Source of the DNA: Oscillochloris sp.
Lineage (GTDB): Bacteria > Chloroflexota > Chloroflexia > Chloroflexales > Chloroflexaceae
Assembly: GCA_012032775.1 (NCBI GenBank)
Contig: JAAUQO010000054.1
Coordinates: 1-32,605, forward strand
Length of the DNA: 32,605 nt
Reading direction: 5' to 3'
Shown: one piece after another, positions 1 to 6,775 of the stretch
How the letters are laid out: each line of letters starts with the position of its first letter
Position numbering within the stretch: the stretch's first letter is position 1
Notes under the pieces: generated by a model
Seen by the model: only the letters and a program-made list of their open reading frames with translations
Told to the model about the DNA's origin: nothing
Database searches by the model: none
Translations under genes and position numbers: made by a program

Positions 1-1559
1 AGGACGATCCGGCCCGCGTGTTGCTCGACAACCTGCTGCGCACTCGCCAGGCCAAGGCCCGTCCCTGCGATTGAACCTCTCACATTTGAGGCGCGCCGGA
101 AGCGATCGAACATATAGGCTAGCTCCTCGTCGGGGATGCCGATACCCTGATCCCGCACCTGAACCCTTGCCCACTTCGCTTCATCTGTGGTCTCGACATC
201 AACAGCGACGGTAATGACGCCGCCGGCGGGGCTGTATTTCACTGCGTTCGATACGAGGTTATCCAGCACGCGCTTGATGCGCAATGGATCGACTTGTAGC
301 ACCAGCTCCGGAAGGTGAGTTTTGAGGATGATCTGATGGGGCGCCGTTCCCTGCTTCATGTCTGCCACGACAGCCTGCACCAGAGCAACGAGATCGGTTG
401 CTGTGCGGTGTATATCAATGGGTTGCCCGGCCCGTAGTCTGGCCGCGTCGAGCAACTCCGCGATCTGGGCTTTCATCTGTAGGGATGCTCTTCCAATGGC
501 TGTAACACCGCGCACTACCCGCTCAGGCGTTGGGGTACTATTGAGCAGTTGTCTTTGGAGCAACTGAGCCTGACCGAGCACCGTTGTCAGAGGATTGTTC
601 AGGTCGTGAGAGATGAGCGCCATCAGTTCCTCGCGAGAGCGTACTGCCCCCTCTGCCTCGGCGCGTGCGGCCTGCTCGGCGTGGTACAGGCGCACCTGAT
701 TGAGTGCAAGGGCCAGTCTTCCGGCCACTTCCTCCACAACCTGACGATCTTCGGCCCGAAACTCCCGGCCTGTAGCCAGCATACCAAGGCTGAGCATACC
801 AAGGAGCCGGCCTTGCGCCTCAAGCGGCACAATCACTGGATCAGCGGCCCCAATGGCGTGGAGATGCGTCTGAATCAGGTTTAGCGCGGCCTTTGTAGTT
901 GGCTTGTCAAGACACTTCGATCTGTCAGCTTCCGGGTACTCAGCCGGTTCGGTACTGATCCGCGCCGCTCGTTGTTTGAATTCGGAGGCAAAACTCAGCG
1001 CCGCCACCTGCCACCGTCTGCCGTTGAACGTGTGGAGAAGGCAGTAATCGGCGAGGCGCGGAACCAGCAACTCCACCACAGCGGTCAGGGTCGTCTCGTC
1101 GCTGATCGAGGCGGTAAGCAACCGGCCGATCTCAGCCACCATCCGGGCCTGGTACTGCCGGCGGCGCGAACGTAGCTGCATCTGAACCACGCTGAGAAGG
1201 GTCTGGCCGCTGATTGGTCGCTCTAAAATAAGAACATTGCCTAGCTGCTGAACGAAAGGTGCGCTCAGGAGTTGATGAATGTCGGTGTCGGCGAGCACAA
1301 TCACTGGCAGATTCGACCAGGTCGGTTGTGTCGCGAGGGCGGAGATAAGCAGGGGCCGACGTTGTGGCGTCAGTGCCTCCTCGGTTAGCAGCACAACGCC
1401 GACGCCGCGCACAAGTTCGGCCGCAACGTTCGCCAGATCCAGACAAATGGTGCATGCGATGCCGGCATGGGTGAAGAGCTTCCGGCTTAGTTGCGCATCT
1501 TTGGCGGTAGGTGCAATCACCAGCACCTGTTCTTCATCCTGAAATGTGGGACTAACCAT
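1..1559 (-). CDS. Sensor histidine kinase (pseudo-receiver, GAF, HisKA, HATPase), C-terminus outside the window
   Basis: I translated this frame by hand. It stays open from an ATG at 1559 to the left edge, giving about 519 residues with no stop, so the C-terminus is missing. Residues about 10-130 look like a receiver fold that has lost its acceptor Asp (strand three reads VVLLTEEAL) and carries Arg where the conserved Lys precedes Pro (LERP), so a pseudo-receiver. Residues about 140-290 fit a GAF domain. A helix leads to the H-box SHDLNNPLT, with His318 the expected phosphoacceptor. The ATPase domain has an N-box (DNLVSNAVKYS, 433-443), G1 (DQGIGIP, 470-476), F-box (FDRF) and G2 (GTGLGLA, 499-505). 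No transmembrane segment is visible, so it should be cytosolic. The start lies inside the 3' end of the KaiC-like gene (8-base overlap) with GGAG about 10 bases upstream, so the two are very likely co-translated. The partner response regulator is not in the window. Confidence 0.9.
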   Translation of the reverse strand, partial: MVSPTFQDEEQVLVIAPTAKDAQLSRKLFTHAGIACTICLDLANVAAELVRGVGVVLLTEEALTPQRRPLLISALATQPTWSNLPVIVLADTDIHQLLSAPFVQQLGNVLILERPISGQTLLSVVQMQLRSRRRQYQARMVAEIGRLLTASISDETTLTAVVELLVPRLADYCLLHTFNGRRWQVAALSFASEFKQRAARISTEPAEYPEADRSKCLDKPTTKAALNLIQTHLHAIGAADPVIVPLEAQGRLLGMLSLGMLATGREFRAEDRQVVEEVAGRLALALNQVRLYHAEQAARAEAEGAVRSREELMALISHDLNNPLTTVLGQAQLLQRQLLNSTPTPERVVRGVTAIGRASLQMKAQIAELLDAARLRAGQPIDIHRTATDLVALVQAVVADMKQGTAPHQIILKTHLPELVLQVDPLRIKRVLDNLVSNAVKYSPAGGVITVAVDVETTDEAKWARVQVRDQGIGIPDEELAYMFDRFRRASNVRGSIAGTGLGLASAQQVVEQHAGRIV

Positions 1560-3063
1560 CCTGCGGGCGCTCCGTATCTAAGAGTGGTTTAGCGGAACCA
1601 CGGTAGGTGGGTACGCCGGTGAGAACACCCTGAAAGCCATACAGTGGTGCGCCCAGGCGCAGCCCTCCCGCATCGATCTGGAACTCACGAATGGTGTGCT
1701 CGTGTGGACCGCTGCGCTTTTTAACCACTGAGATGGCCCGACGAACGGAGCCACTAGCCTCAAAGTAACGCAGCAAGATAACGGTATCGGCCAGATAGCT
1801 GGCGTCCAACGGGGTTTCCATACCGGCGCCGATCAATCCTGTCTGCCCCACCACCAGCATCGTCACCACCCCACGCTGTCCAAGGTAGGTCAGTAGTTCG
1901 TGGAGTTGGGCGAGCAGGAAGCGCTCGCCCGGCATCGCATTGAGGTAGCCGTTCAGGCTGTCGATCACCACGACCCGAGCCTTTATCCGCTCCACCTCGG
2001 CTCGCACGAGATGGATAAACTCACCGGGTGCGAGTTCGGCCGGATCGATCTGCTGGATCTGGAGTCGGTTCGCCTCACGGGATGGCTGGATATCAAGCCC
2101 GATACCGGCCGAGCGGGCCAGAAAGACGTTGAGGGCCTCGTCGAAGGTGAAAATCACGGCCCGCTCTCCCTTGGCCGTAGCTGCGAGTGCGTACTGAGTC
2201 GCCAGGGAAGACTTGCCGGTGCCGGCGGGGCCGATCAGAAGCGTACTGGTACCGTAGTGCAGGCCGCCGCCGAGCAGCTTGTCGAGCTCGCTCACTCCAC
2301 TGACAAGGAGTTCGATCGCGACCGGTTGGTGGTGTTCGGCTGCAATCAGGCGTGGGAAGACCGCAAGCCCGCCGCGGATGATACGGAAGTCGTGGAAGCC
2401 GCCACGGAAAGCGCGGCCGCGGAATTTGGTGACACGCAGCCGGCGACGCTCAGCGCCGTACTCCGGCGACAGATGTTCCAGCAACACGACCCCATGCGCG
2501 ATACTTTCAAGCTGGCGATCGTTGGCCTCGGCGGTCAGATCGTCCAGCAACAGCACCGTAGTTCTCCGTTCGGCGAAAAACTGCTTCAGGGCGAGGACTT
2601 GCCGGCGGTAGCGTAGCGGACTCTGCGAGAGCAGGCGCAGATCGGAGAGCGAGTCGACGACCACCCGAGCCGGCTTCGAGCGCTCGACTGCGGCAAAGAG
2701 CGTGCTCATCGTTTCGCCCAGTTCCACCTCTGAAGCATGAAACATCAATGACTGGCTATCGAGGCTGCGCAGATCGTCGGCAATCGGTAATTCGTAGATC
2801 TCCAGGTTGTCAAGCGACCAGCCATGAGATGCGGCGCTTTCGTGCAGCTCCTCGGCGGTCTCCGAAAGGGTGATGTACAGCCCCCGCTCGCTGTGACGTA
2901 GGCCTTCGAGCAGAAACTGGAGGCTCAGGGTTGTCTTTCCTGCGCCGGGGTTACCCTCGATCAGATAGAGCCGGTGAGGTGTGAAGCCGCCGCCAAGGAT
3001 GTTGTCGAGGCCGATGATACCGGTTGCTGCGGGGGACGGATTCAATGGTTGTGTGTTATCCAT
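1552..3063 (-). CDS. KaiC-like tandem RecA ATPase
   Basis: The 503-residue protein has two RecA/KaiC domains, close to cyanobacterial KaiC in length (about 519). Domain 1 has Walker A GNPGAGKTT (37-45) and Walker B VVVDS (134-138). Domain 2 has Walker A GPAGTGKSS (278-286), an acidic pair DE (308-309) where KaiC CII has its catalytic glutamates, and Walker B VVVIDS (364-369). In domain 1 the matching site has a single Glu (SETAEE, E68). The segment LDASYLADTVILL aligns with the KaiC autophosphorylation loop: Ser422 sits at the Ser431 position, Tyr423 replaces Thr432, and Thr417 sits at the Thr426 position. Autokinase activity is therefore possible but altered. No kaiA or kaiB is present here. 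It is the first gene of a two-gene unit with the histidine kinase, which suggests it controls that kinase. The ATG start has only a weak ribosome binding site. RadA-like or gas-vesicle-type RecA proteins are less likely because both domains are complete. Confidence 0.9.
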   Translation of the reverse strand: MDNTQPLNPSPAATGIIGLDNILGGGFTPHRLYLIEGNPGAGKTTLSLQFLLEGLRHSERGLYITLSETAEELHESAASHGWSLDNLEIYELPIADDLRSLDSQSLMFHASEVELGETMSTLFAAVERSKPARVVVDSLSDLRLLSQSPLRYRRQVLALKQFFAERRTTVLLLDDLTAEANDRQLESIAHGVVLLEHLSPEYGAERRRLRVTKFRGRAFRGGFHDFRIIRGGLAVFPRLIAAEHHQPVAIELLVSGVSELDKLLGGGLHYGTSTLLIGPAGTGKSSLATQYALAATAKGERAVIFTFDEALNVFLARSAGIGLDIQPSREANRLQIQQIDPAELAPGEFIHLVRAEVERIKARVVVIDSLNGYLNAMPGERFLLAQLHELLTYLGQRGVVTMLVVGQTGLIGAGMETPLDASYLADTVILLRYFEASGSVRRAISVVKKRSGPHEHTIREFQIDAGGLRLGAPLYGFQGVLTGVPTYRGSAKPLLDTERPQDG

Positions 3064-3140
3064 GTAAGTACCCTTGGGCGGGGAAAGGATCTTATCATAT
3101 GCAGATCGGCGTGGATTTGATCTGAGGGATCGGCATCATT

Positions 3141-3146
3141 ATTATA
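3141..3146 (-). promoter_or_regulatory. Probable -10 box for the KaiC-kinase operon
   Basis: A perfect TATAAT is read on the minus strand about 80 bases before the KaiC start. No good -35 hexamer is seen 16-18 bases upstream, so only the -10 is supported. It faces away from the LacI-family promoter about 35 bases to its right. Confidence 0.5.
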
Positions 3147-3176
3147 CGCCAATATTTCCTGCGGCTGTTATGGTGC

Positions 3177-3205
3177 TTGACATCCCCTGAACCGGCTGCT
3201 ATACT
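3177..3205 (+). promoter_or_regulatory. Sigma-70-type promoter of the LacI-family regulator
   Basis: TTGACA at 3177-3182 and TATACT at 3200-3205 are separated by exactly 17 bases: a perfect -35 and a 5/6 -10. The predicted transcription start near 3212 falls inside the inverted repeat at 3210-3237. The ribosome binding site GGAG (3247-3250) is 8 bases before the GTG start. Confidence 0.85.
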
Positions 3206-3209
3206 CCGC

Positions 3210-3237
3210 TTAACCGATTAAGCACTTAATCAATTAA
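3210..3237. promoter_or_regulatory. Operator-like inverted repeat at the LacI-family promoter
   Basis: The arms at 3210-3222 and 3225-3237 are inverted repeats matching at 11 of 13 positions with a 2-base spacer. Each arm is itself a near-palindrome; the left one, TTAACCGATTAA, has the central CG and flanking AA/TT usual for LacI-family operators. It overlaps the expected +1, so binding would block transcription of the downstream gene. Autorepression by the adjacent regulator is the simplest inference. Confidence 0.75.
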
Positions 3238-3258
3238 CTGAACTGCGGAGACTCCATC

Positions 3259-4257
3259 GTGGCCACGATCAAGGACGTAGCTGCGCGGGCGGGTGTCTCG
3301 ACTGCAACGGTTTCATACGTCATCAACGGTACCGGCACGGTTACCGAAGCCACCCGCCAACGGGTGCTGACGGTGATCGCCGAATTGGACTACCGGCCGA
3401 ACTATGCGGCCCGCTCGCTGCGTACCAGGCCGCGAACCCTGGGCCTGGTGTTGCCGACATTGGCCGAGCGTCTGGCGGATCCGACCCTGGCTGAGTTGGT
3501 GGCCGGGCTTTCCGCCGGCGCTGCCGAGGCGAACTACTATCTGTTGTTGGCGACGGTGAGTCAGGGGCAGTCGGAAGCCGAGCTTGGGGCGCAACTGACT
3601 CTGAGCGGCCGGATCGATGGACTGGTGTTGTTCGATCTGCGGAGCGACGACGAGCGGCTCGGCTACTTGCAGGAACGGGGTGTCCCATTCATCTGTGCCG
3701 GCCGCCCCGCCGGTGTCGATGCTGCCTACGTCGCCTTTGATCTTGTCGGAGGCGCGCAGACGGCAACTCGTCACTTGATCGCGCAAGGTCATCGGCGGAT
3801 CGCCTTGATCGATCTGCCCTCCGATCTGGCCGATAGTGAGCCGTTCTTTGCCGGGTATGCTGCGGCACTGGAGGCAGCCTGCCTGGAGCTCGATCCGCTG
3901 TTGACGATCGAGGCCGGCAGCAGCCAGGACGACGGTATGGCGGCGATGCTTGAGTTGCTCGATACGCCGGAGCCGCCCACAGCCGTGCTGGCCGCCAGCG
4001 ATGCGCTCGCCTTCGGCGCCATGCACGCCCTGCGTGATGCCGGGATCGCCGTTGGGAGCGGGATCGCCCTGATCGGCTACGGTGATGTGCCCCTTGCCGC
4101 ACATACGCATCCGCCGCTCACGACATTGCGGGCGCAGCGGGCAACCATGGGCCGCGAACTGGCCGGTCGCCTGATTGCGCAGATCGAAGGCCGCCACCAC
4201 GAAACACCCGGATTGATCTTACCATTGCATCTAATCGTCCGGCGAAGTACGGAATAG
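3259..4257 (+). CDS. LacI/GalR-family transcriptional regulator
   Basis: The 332-residue protein starts at a GTG that has GGAG 8 bases upstream. Residues 3-22 (TIKDVAARAGVSTATVSYVI) are the LacI-type helix-turn-helix, and the hinge region YRPNYAARSLR follows at about 45-55. Residues from about 61 to the end form the periplasmic-binding-protein-like sensor domain that normally binds a sugar effector. Length and layout are typical for the family. It sits 36 bases before a MalK/UgpC-type ATPase gene on the same strand, so the two probably form one unit that responds to a carbohydrate. The promoter and operator directly upstream suggest negative autoregulation, relieved or reinforced by the effector. 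The effector cannot be read from the sequence. Confidence 0.93.
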   Translation: MATIKDVAARAGVSTATVSYVINGTGTVTEATRQRVLTVIAELDYRPNYAARSLRTRPRTLGLVLPTLAERLADPTLAELVAGLSAGAAEANYYLLLATVSQGQSEAELGAQLTLSGRIDGLVLFDLRSDDERLGYLQERGVPFICAGRPAGVDAAYVAFDLVGGAQTATRHLIAQGHRRIALIDLPSDLADSEPFFAGYAAALEAACLELDPLLTIEAGSSQDDGMAAMLELLDTPEPPTAVLAASDALAFGAMHALRDAGIAVGSGIALIGYGDVPLAAHTHPPLTTLRAQRATMGRELAGRLIAQIEGRHHETPGLILPLHLIVRRSTE

Positions 4258-4293
4258 TTGGGATCAAGCACTATCCAATGGAGGAATGCACTC

Positions 4294-5400
4294 ATGGCAG
4301 GAATTAAGTTCGAGCACGTCTGGAAACGCTTTGGTGAAGTGTCGGTATTGAAAGATCTGCACTTCGACATTAACGACGGCGAGTTTCTGGTGCTGGTCGG
4401 CCCTTCCGGCTGCGGCAAGTCCACCGCGCTGCGCTGCCTCGCCGGCCTCGAAGAGATCACCGACGGCAACATCTTTATCGGCGACCGGGTTGTCAACGAC
4501 GTGCCGCCGAAAGATCGCGATATCGCGATGGTCTTCCAGTCCTACGCGCTGTATCCGCACATGAGCGTTTACGATAACATGGCCTTCGGCCTTAAGCTGC
4601 GCAAAGTCCCCAAGACCGAGATCGATAAGCGTGTGAAAGAGGCCGCCGATATGCTCAGCATCGGGCACTTGCTTGATCGCAAGCCCAAGGCGCTTTCGGG
4701 CGGTCAGCGCCAGCGTGTCGCCCTCGGCCGCGCAATCGTGCGCGACCCGGCCGTCTTCTTGATGGACGAGCCGCTTTCGAACCTCGATGCCAAGCTGCGT
4801 GTGCAGACGCGGGCTGAGATCAACAAGCTGCACCAGCGCCTGAAGACGACCTTTATTTATGTGACCCACGACCAGACCGAGGCCATGACGATGGGTACGC
4901 GCATCGCCGTGATGCGTGACGGCATTTTGCAGCAGCTCGATTCGCCGCAGAATCTGTACGATAACCCGTCGAATATGTTTGTGGCCGGCTTTATCGGCAG
5001 CCCCTCGATGAACTTCTTCGAGGCCAAGCTCGATCGGGTCGATGGCGGCGTGGCCGCAGTGATCGGTAAGGATTTTGTGGTGCGAGTGCCGCAGGAGAAG
5101 GTCGAGAAGATCGGCAGCCACGTCGGCAAGGATATCTTCTTCGGCATTCGGCCCGAGGATCTGCACGATGCGAATTATGTGCCGCGCGGCGTGAGTGAGG
5201 ATGCCCGCATCCCGGCGATGGTGAATGTGACTGAGCCGATGGGCTCCGAGGTGTATGCCTACGTCGAGAATAGCGGCAAGGAGTTTATTGGTCGCTTCGA
5301 CCCGCGCTCCACCGCTCGCACCGGCCATAAACTCGATGTGGTGCTCGATATGGGTAAGATGCACATCTTCGACCGCGAGAACGAGAAGGCGCTGGTCTAG
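4294..5400 (+). CDS. ABC transporter ATPase, MalK/UgpC/MsmX type
   Basis: I chose ATG 4294, which has GGAGG (4280-4284) 9 bases upstream; the frame is open further left but without such a site. The 368-residue product matches MalK/UgpC length (about 370). It shows Walker A GPSGCGKST (36-44), Q-loop Gln82, signature LSGGQ (134-138), Walker B VFLMDEP (154-160) and H-loop His192. The remaining 130 or so residues are the regulatory OB-fold (TOBE) region of sugar-importer ATPases. It would power uptake of sugars or glycerol-phosphate-like solutes at the cytoplasmic face of the membrane. No permease or solute-binding protein gene is nearby, so it may serve several importers encoded elsewhere, as MsmX does in Bacillus. 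It is co-oriented with the LacI-family gene 36 bases upstream and ends at a clear terminator. Confidence 0.93.
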   Translation: MAGIKFEHVWKRFGEVSVLKDLHFDINDGEFLVLVGPSGCGKSTALRCLAGLEEITDGNIFIGDRVVNDVPPKDRDIAMVFQSYALYPHMSVYDNMAFGLKLRKVPKTEIDKRVKEAADMLSIGHLLDRKPKALSGGQRQRVALGRAIVRDPAVFLMDEPLSNLDAKLRVQTRAEINKLHQRLKTTFIYVTHDQTEAMTMGTRIAVMRDGILQQLDSPQNLYDNPSNMFVAGFIGSPSMNFFEAKLDRVDGGVAAVIGKDFVVRVPQEKVEKIGSHVGKDIFFGIRPEDLHDANYVPRGVSEDARIPAMVNVTEPMGSEVYAYVENSGKEFIGRFDPRSTARTGHKLDVVLDMGKMHIFDRENEKALV

Positions 5401-5416
5401 TTCATCGCTCAAACCC

Positions 5417-5453
5417 AAAAGAGCCGCGACACCTACCCTGTCGTGGCTCTTTT
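5417..5453 (+). terminator. Intrinsic terminator after the ABC ATPase gene
   Basis: The arms 5417-5431 and 5439-5453 pair at 14 of 15 positions around a 7-base loop. The right arm ends in TTTT and the left begins with AAAA, so the hairpin could act in both directions. Confidence 0.85.
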
Positions 5454-5491
5454 GCATGTCCCGGCGACTGCCGGATTGCAGCAAAAGGTGT

Positions 5492-5539
5492 TGTGGTCGT
5501 GATCGTCGGCAAATGCGACGGTCACGACCACACGTTTTT
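5492..5539. terminator. Second, bidirectional terminator hairpin between convergent genes
   Basis: The arms 5492-5508 and 5516-5532 pair at 16 of 17 positions around a 7-base loop. TTTTT follows at 5535-5539 on the plus strand, and on the minus strand a CTTTTG stretch lies a few bases past the hairpin. It sits just beyond the argC stop, so it probably ends argC and backs up the terminator at 5417. Confidence 0.8.
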
Positions 5540-5544
5540 ATCCC

Positions 5545-6546
5545 CTAAAGCAGGCCAAGAGTTTCATCCATGTCCAGCATCAGATTCATCGATTGCACCG
5601 CCTGGGCCGAGGCGCCTTTGCGCAGATTATCGAGGGCCGAGACGATAATATAGCGTCCGGATTCCGGCTCGACCGGCTGAATCCCGAAGAGCAGCAGGTT
5701 GCTGTTCTGCACATGCCGTAGCTCCGGCAGTTTGCCGGCCGGCAACAGATGCACGAATGGCTCGTTGTCGTACACCTTGTAGACGGCGCGTACTTCTTCC
5801 GGGCTGATACCGGGGCGGAGATTGACATAAATTGTCGAGAGGATACCGCGGAAGACCGGCAGCAGGTGCGGCGAAAAGATGATGTGCAGCCCGGTCTGTT
5901 GTTCGAACTCGGGCAGATGGCGATGGACGCGGCCGATATTGTAGGCGCTGAAAGTTTCGTGGGCTTCGCCGAAATGGGTTTTCAGAGCCAGTGATCGCCC
6001 GGCGCCCGAAACCCCCGACTTGGCATCGACAATTGCGTTGCCGTCGGCGATCAATCCGGCGCGAGCCAATGGCGCAAGCGGCAAAATCCCACTCAGCGGG
6101 TAGCAGCCGGTATTGGCGACGAACTTCGCATTGCGGATCGCCTCACGATACAATTCAGGCAGTCCATACACCGCCGCCGCCTGCAACTCAGGGGCCGGGT
6201 GGGGTTTACCGCGCCAGCGCTCGTATTCTTCGACGCTACCCAGGCGAAATGTGTCGGAGAAATCGATCACCTTTACGCCGGCTTCAAGCGCCCGCGCGAT
6301 GATCTGATCCAGGTTGGGTGTGTTATGGGGCAGACACGTAAAGATCAGATCGACATCACGCGGATCGACCGCATCGACCGCCATCAGCGGCGTATCGATC
6401 ATGGTTGGGAAGATATCGCTCAACCGCCGGCCCGCCGCCGAACGCGCCGTCGCAAATGCGATCTCCACCTCGGGATGGCGCTCAAGAATCTGAATCAACT
6501 CAAATCCGGTGTAGCCGGTTGCACCGTAAATACCCACACGTGCCAT
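5545..6546 (-). CDS. argC: N-acetyl-gamma-glutamyl-phosphate reductase
   Basis: This enzyme carries out the NADPH-dependent reduction of N-acetylglutamyl phosphate to the semialdehyde, the third step of arginine (or ornithine) synthesis, in the cytosol. The 333-residue length is normal. The N-terminal nucleotide-binding motif GATGYTGFELI spans 8-18. The catalytic Cys148 lies in ANTGCYP. SGVSGAGR (178-185), HRHLPE (208-213) and the C-terminal DNLRKGASAQAVQ stretch are also characteristic. The ATG has GGAGG 7 bases upstream. The gene stands alone between a terminator pair and a divergent glycosyltransferase gene; other arg genes are not in the window. A related possibility, LysY of the LysW pathway, cannot be excluded by motifs alone, but no lysW-type neighbours are seen. 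Confidence 0.95.
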   Translation of the reverse strand: MARVGIYGATGYTGFELIQILERHPEVEIAFATARSAAGRRLSDIFPTMIDTPLMAVDAVDPRDVDLIFTCLPHNTPNLDQIIARALEAGVKVIDFSDTFRLGSVEEYERWRGKPHPAPELQAAAVYGLPELYREAIRNAKFVANTGCYPLSGILPLAPLARAGLIADGNAIVDAKSGVSGAGRSLALKTHFGEAHETFSAYNIGRVHRHLPEFEQQTGLHIIFSPHLLPVFRGILSTIYVNLRPGISPEEVRAVYKVYDNEPFVHLLPAGKLPELRHVQNSNLLLFGIQPVEPESGRYIIVSALDNLRKGASAQAVQSMNLMLDMDETLGLL

Positions 6547-6617
6547 TCGGGTTCCTCCCTGCTGTCATTCGCCGCCGGTTTTGCGGTGGTTGGTGTGTCC
6601 TGCACACTATTCGCGAC

Positions 6618-6623
6618 ATTATA
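6618..6623 (-). promoter_or_regulatory. Probable -10 box of argC
   Basis: A perfect TATAAT on the minus strand about 70 bases before the argC ATG. No convincing -35 is visible. The region 6547-6775 is the shared upstream region of argC and the divergent glycosyltransferase gene. It also holds a 6-base inverted repeat (TTGGGT/ACCCAA) near 6704-6725. Confidence 0.5.
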
Positions 6624-6736
6624 CTCCTTTGGCGGCCCAACTGATATGTTGGCAAGCTGATTGCATGATCGCCTTCCGGCGCAATCGGCGTATCTCTGCG
6701 TGGTTGGGTCGCACGGGCAACCCAATCACAAAAAGG

Positions 6737-6742
6737 TATACT
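6737..6742 (+). promoter_or_regulatory. Probable -10 box of the MGDG-synthase-like gene
   Basis: TATACT lies 39 bases before the ATG, with only a weak -35 upstream. The ribosome binding site that follows, GGGAGG at 6765-6770, is strong, with 5 bases to the ATG at 6776. Confidence 0.45.
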
Positions 6743-6775
6743 ATCTTTGTCACTATTCACACAAGGGAGGTAGCG

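Noticed and set aside
1900..2616. Open frame of 238 codons antisense to the KaiC-like gene
   Set aside because: It overlaps both RecA domains; no motif and no ribosome binding site.
4264..5484. Long open frame of about 400 codons antisense to the ABC ATPase gene
   Set aside because: It is His- and Leu-rich without any recognised motif, and the plus-strand frame has all ABC ATPase motifs and a ribosome binding site. It is a by-product of GC-rich codon use.
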